From contig CAZWVA010000003.1 of the NCBI GenBank assembly GCA_964636885.1, positions 1 through 64,000 of the forward strand: 64,000 nucleotides of DNA, written 5' to 3'. Below are positions 61,385-64,000 of this stretch, piece by piece. The notes under the pieces are model-generated. The model was not told the origin of the DNA, did not search any database, and saw only the letters and a list, made by a program, of their open reading frames with translations. A program made the translations under genes and the position numbers. This stretch comes from CAZWVA01 sp964636885. Its GTDB lineage: Bacteria; Desulfobacterota_D; UBA1144; Nemesobacterales; CSP1-2. Within the stretch, counting starts at the first letter, position 1. Each line of letters begins with the position of its first letter.

Positions 61385-62944
61385 TCAATGTCTAAAGTGT
61401 CTTACCCCTGTAAATATCATCGCCATACCGTGTTCATCCGCGGCGGCTATGGTTTCTTTGTCCCTTATGGAGCCGCCGGGTTGGACTATGGCGATGATTC
61501 CCGACTTTGCGGCTTCGTCAATGCCGTCGCGGAAAGGGAAGAAGGCATCTGATGCAAGGACGGCTCCCTTTGTCGGAATCCTCGCTTTCATGGCGGCGAT
61601 CTTAACCGAATCTACCCGACTCATCTGTCCCGCGCCGATTCCGATCGTCTGTCCCTTTCTTGCTATCACTATGGCGTTTGATTTTACGTTCTTGCAGACC
61701 TTCCATGCGAATTTAAGTGCCTCTATCTCTTCATCCGTGGGCTGGCGTTTGGTTACAACCCTAAGGTCGTTAAAGTCCTCGTCGGATCTAACGTCCCTAT
61801 CCTGAATAAGGGCACCGCCCACTACCTTCTTGAGATCGAGTCCGCCCTTTTGTCTTGTTAGCGGCGGGGTTTTCATCACCCTTAGGTTGGATTTGGTAGA
61901 GAGCAGGTAAATGGCCTTTTCCGTATAGGCAGGGGCAATCACCACTTCAAGAAACATTGCAGCGAGCTCCGAGGCTGTGCTTTCGTCTACCTCCCTGTTA
62001 AAGGCGACGATTCCTCCAAACGCGCTCTCAGGGTCACATTCCTTTGCTTTAAGGAAGGCCTCAAGAGGGGTTTCCCCGGTTGCAACCCCGCAGGGGTTAT
62101 TATGCTTTACTATGACACAGGCGGTTTCCGAGAATTCCTTTACCGTTTCGAGTGCCGCATCCGCATCGTATATGTTGTTAAGGGAGAGTTCCTTTCCCTG
62201 AATCTGAATGGAGTTCGATATACAGGCCTCTTCCACCCCCGGCTGAACGTAAAAGGCCCCCTCTTGATGTGGGTTTTCACCGTATCTGAGCTTCATCTGT
62301 TTTTCAAAATGGAGGGTTAGGCTTGCCGGGAATTTCGTTTTTCGACCGTTCCCCTCTAAGGAGCCCAGGAAGTTCGATATCGCTGCGTCGTAACGTGATA
62401 CGTAGGAGAAGGCTTTTACGGCCAGATTGAAATTTACCTCAACCGGAATGGAACCGTTATTCCTCTTTAATTCGTTTATCACCGTCTTATAGTCTTCTGG
62501 AAATGCCACAACCGTTATGTATCTATAGTTTTTGGCAGCGGCACGTAGAAGGGTAGGCCCACCGATATCTATATTTTCAATCACCTCCTCTAAATCCACC
62601 CCTTCCTTTTTGATCACCTCTTCAAAAGGGTAAAGGTTTACGACCACTATGTCTATGGGTTTAATCCCGTGATCTTCCATGTCTCTAAGATGGGCCTCGT
62701 TATCGCGTACCGCTAGGATTCCCGCATGGATCTTGGGATGCAGTGTTTTTACCCTGCCGCTTAAGAGTTCGGGAAGTTGGGTATAGTCTGAGATCTCAGT
62801 TACCGGAACCCCCGCATCTCTAATCAGCTTTGCAGTGCCACCGGTGGAGAGTATCTCGATGCCGAATTCTTTAAGCTCATTTGCAAGGTTGCCTATTCCG
62901 TCCTTTTTCGATACACTTATAAGAGCCCTTTCTGCTTTTCTCAT
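61385..62944 (-). CDS. purH: bifunctional AICAR formyltransferase/IMP cyclohydrolase
   Basis: 519-aa enzyme for the last two steps of purine synthesis. N-terminal MGS-like IMP cyclohydrolase domain (1-~190: LISVSKKDGIGNLANEL, STGGTAKLIRDAG, GRVKTLHPKIHAGIL). C-terminal AICAR transformylase with RYGENPHQEGAFY, KHNNPCGVATGETPLEAF (catalytic Lys-His) and AFFPFRDGIDEAAKSGI. Complete. ATG start with a divergent promoter region towards the MCE gene; a TTGACA lies on its strand at 63004-62999 but its -10 is poor. Confidence 0.95.
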   Translation of the reverse strand: MRKAERALISVSKKDGIGNLANELKEFGIEILSTGGTAKLIRDAGVPVTEISDYTQLPELLSGRVKTLHPKIHAGILAVRDNEAHLRDMEDHGIKPIDIVVVNLYPFEEVIKKEGVDLEEVIENIDIGGPTLLRAAAKNYRYITVVAFPEDYKTVINELKRNNGSIPVEVNFNLAVKAFSYVSRYDAAISNFLGSLEGNGRKTKFPASLTLHFEKQMKLRYGENPHQEGAFYVQPGVEEACISNSIQIQGKELSLNNIYDADAALETVKEFSETACVIVKHNNPCGVATGETPLEAFLKAKECDPESAFGGIVAFNREVDESTASELAAMFLEVVIAPAYTEKAIYLLSTKSNLRVMKTPPLTRQKGGLDLKKVVGGALIQDRDVRSDEDFNDLRVVTKRQPTDEEIEALKFAWKVCKNVKSNAIVIARKGQTIGIGAGQMSRVDSVKIAAMKARIPTKGAVLASDAFFPFRDGIDEAAKSGIIAIVQPGGSIRDKETIAAADEHGMAMIFTGVRHFRH

Positions 62945-62989
62945 CTTAATCGCTCCTCGGATAGCTGATAATGAAAATTAACATGGCTT

Positions 62990-63018
62990 TTGAGAAATTG
63001 TCAATTCTTACGTATAAT
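62990..63018 (+). promoter_or_regulatory. predicted promoter of the MCE/MlaD gene
   Basis: TTGAGA (62990-62995, 5/6), 17 bases of spacer and a perfect TATAAT (63013-63018), with a leader of about 72 bases. Confidence 0.6.
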
Positions 63019-63097
63019 CTTTGTGAATCGCCTATGTATTTCACCTTTATACATTGAATGGAAACCGTGTTAGGTCAAGGGCGTAAGTGGGTTTAAT

Positions 63098-64000
63098 ATG
63101 GGTGGGAGAGGATTAAATCTCAAGGTGGGACTATTCGTTTTAATCTCGCTTGCCGTCTTTATGGCCTTTGTTTTTGTCCTTGGGGGAGAGGGGTTTTTTT
63201 TGAGAAAGAGGTATGAGGTTCAGACCTCTTTTACAAACGTCGCTGGACTTGCCGAAGGGGCTCCTGTCAGGCTTTCGGGGTTGAATATAGGGAGTGTTAA
63301 AGAGATTCGATTTCCCGAAGATCCGAAGAAGGACTTCATAGTTGTGGTTATGGAGGTAAGCGCGGATGGTGTAAAAAGGATAGGACCCGATGCCGTGGCA
63401 ACGATAAGAACCCAGGGGCTACTCGGTGATAAATACATAGAGATACTGAGAGGATCGAAGGAACCGCCTAAGGAGATCCCCCGTGTCTTACAGATAAGCA
63501 GTTATACCCCTCCAGAGTTTGAAAAACTCCTTGGTCAATCCGAGGAACTTATAGACAACATAATAAGCATTTCAAAGAGCCTAGATGAAATCGTAAAGGC
63601 CTTTGGTAAGAAGGAAAACATCGAAAACATATCCAGAATTATCGCTTCGATAAGGAAAAGCTTAGAGGCTATCGAGACTCAAAAAGGCGTTCTCCACGCC
63701 CTGATCTATGGAAGGGAGGATAAATCGGGAAGGGATTTTGAGGATACGCTTGGTGAATTTGATGAGGCTATTAATAATTTGAACTCCCTGCTTAAGGATA
63801 TAAAGAGAGAGAGGGGGATCATAAATGCTTTGATTTATGACGAAGGGTTGACCAAAAAATTGAGCGAGTTGGTCACCGATATAGATTCCTTAACCGAGGA
63901 GATCAGTAGGGAAGGGGGAATACTCCCCGAATTAAGGGAAACCGTATCGAACTTTAAAAGGATCTCCGAAAAACTAGAGGGTGGGGAGGGAACACTCGGA
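63098..64000 (+). CDS. MCE/MlaD-family lipid transport protein (partial)
   Basis: Open for 301 codons from ATG 63098 to the window edge, so the 3' end is missing. One N-terminal membrane anchor (about 10-28, VGLFVLISLAVFMAFVFVLGG), then an MCE domain (38-120: YEVQTSFTNVAGLAEGAPVRLSGLNIGSVKEIRF...TQGLLGDKYIEIL), then a long helical region with repeated ALIYGRE/ALIYDEG units that probably forms the coiled tube of MCE hexamers. It should belong to an Mla-type phospholipid transport system; ATPase and permease genes are not in the window. Confidence 0.85.
   Translation, partial: MGGRGLNLKVGLFVLISLAVFMAFVFVLGGEGFFLRKRYEVQTSFTNVAGLAEGAPVRLSGLNIGSVKEIRFPEDPKKDFIVVVMEVSADGVKRIGPDAVATIRTQGLLGDKYIEILRGSKEPPKEIPRVLQISSYTPPEFEKLLGQSEELIDNIISISKSLDEIVKAFGKKENIENISRIIASIRKSLEAIETQKGVLHALIYGREDKSGRDFEDTLGEFDEAINNLNSLLKDIKRERGIINALIYDEGLTKKLSELVTDIDSLTEEISREGGILPELRETVSNFKRISEKLEGGEGTLG

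Noticed and set aside
1..64000. CRISPR arrays, tRNA or complete insertion sequences
   Set aside because: No regularly spaced repeats, cloverleaf-like sequences or transposase-like ORFs were seen on reading the intergenic regions.

Overview
This window looks like a chromosomal segment of a Gram-negative bacterium. Evidence for an outer membrane is a TolQ/TolR/TolA-type trio, an MCE/MlaD-type lipid transporter subunit, an OprP-type phosphate porin, a second predicted outer-membrane barrel and several signal peptides. The host genes sit near 50% GC by hand-counted lines, prefer AGG/AGA for arginine and ATA for isoleucine, and often start with TTG or GTG behind a strong Shine-Dalgarno. The operons yggS-proC-yggT-DUF167, prmC-murA-hisG(short form) and ffh-rpsP-khpA-rimM-trmD-rplS, and a TrmD carrying a PF09936-type RNA methyltransferase domain, fit Desulfobacterota or a related, possibly thermophilic lineage. 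This placement is inference, because no rRNA gene is present.

Layout. 0.2-10 kb: housekeeping genes (threonine synthase, proline and PLP homeostasis, Maf, PrmC, MurA, HisG, two GNAT acetyltransferases, an M20 peptidase). 10-12 kb: poorly conserved orphan ORFs, one behind a hairpin leader. 12-18.7 kb: a stress block with a lipoprotein HtrA/Deg protease, a manganese-uptake pair (NRAMP fused to a universal-stress domain, plus a DtxR/MntR regulator with a matching operator) and the ergothioneine genes egtB-egtD. 19.0-23.8 kb: an AT-rich, translationally coupled four-gene cassette encoding NurA-like nuclease, HerA-like translocase, a TGT/DpdA-like base exchanger and a DUF6884-like protein. It looks horizontally acquired and is the best candidate for a new DNA-modification/defence system. 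24-31 kb: an SDR, a ClC channel with CBS domains, and the SRP/ribosome-maturation operon. 31-39 kb, minus strand: a phospholipid synthase, two SPOR proteins, ArgS, a histidine phosphatase and the Tol/Exb genes. 39-54 kb: a surface-polysaccharide locus on the minus strand with glycosyltransferases, a flippase, HPr-kinase-like and nucleotidyltransferase-like proteins, two degenerate RelA/SpoT-HD-like paralogues and sugar oxidoreductases. 54-58 kb: PhoR-PhoB with a divergent phosphate porin and a four-unit, 11-bp-phased Pho-box-like array between them. 58-64 kb: a phosphoesterase, an outer-membrane barrel gene behind a palindromic operator, a decayed repeat-bearing intergenic region with a DsbA-family gene remnant, purH, and the start of an MCE/MlaD gene that runs off the window.

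How parts work together. MntH, MntR, EgtB/EgtD and the Deg protease form a plausible redox and envelope-stress neighbourhood. PhoB probably activates both the porin and its own operon. The polysaccharide genes mostly overlap by 4-17 bases and are probably one transcription unit. No tRNA, rRNA, CRISPR array, integrase or complete insertion sequence was found.
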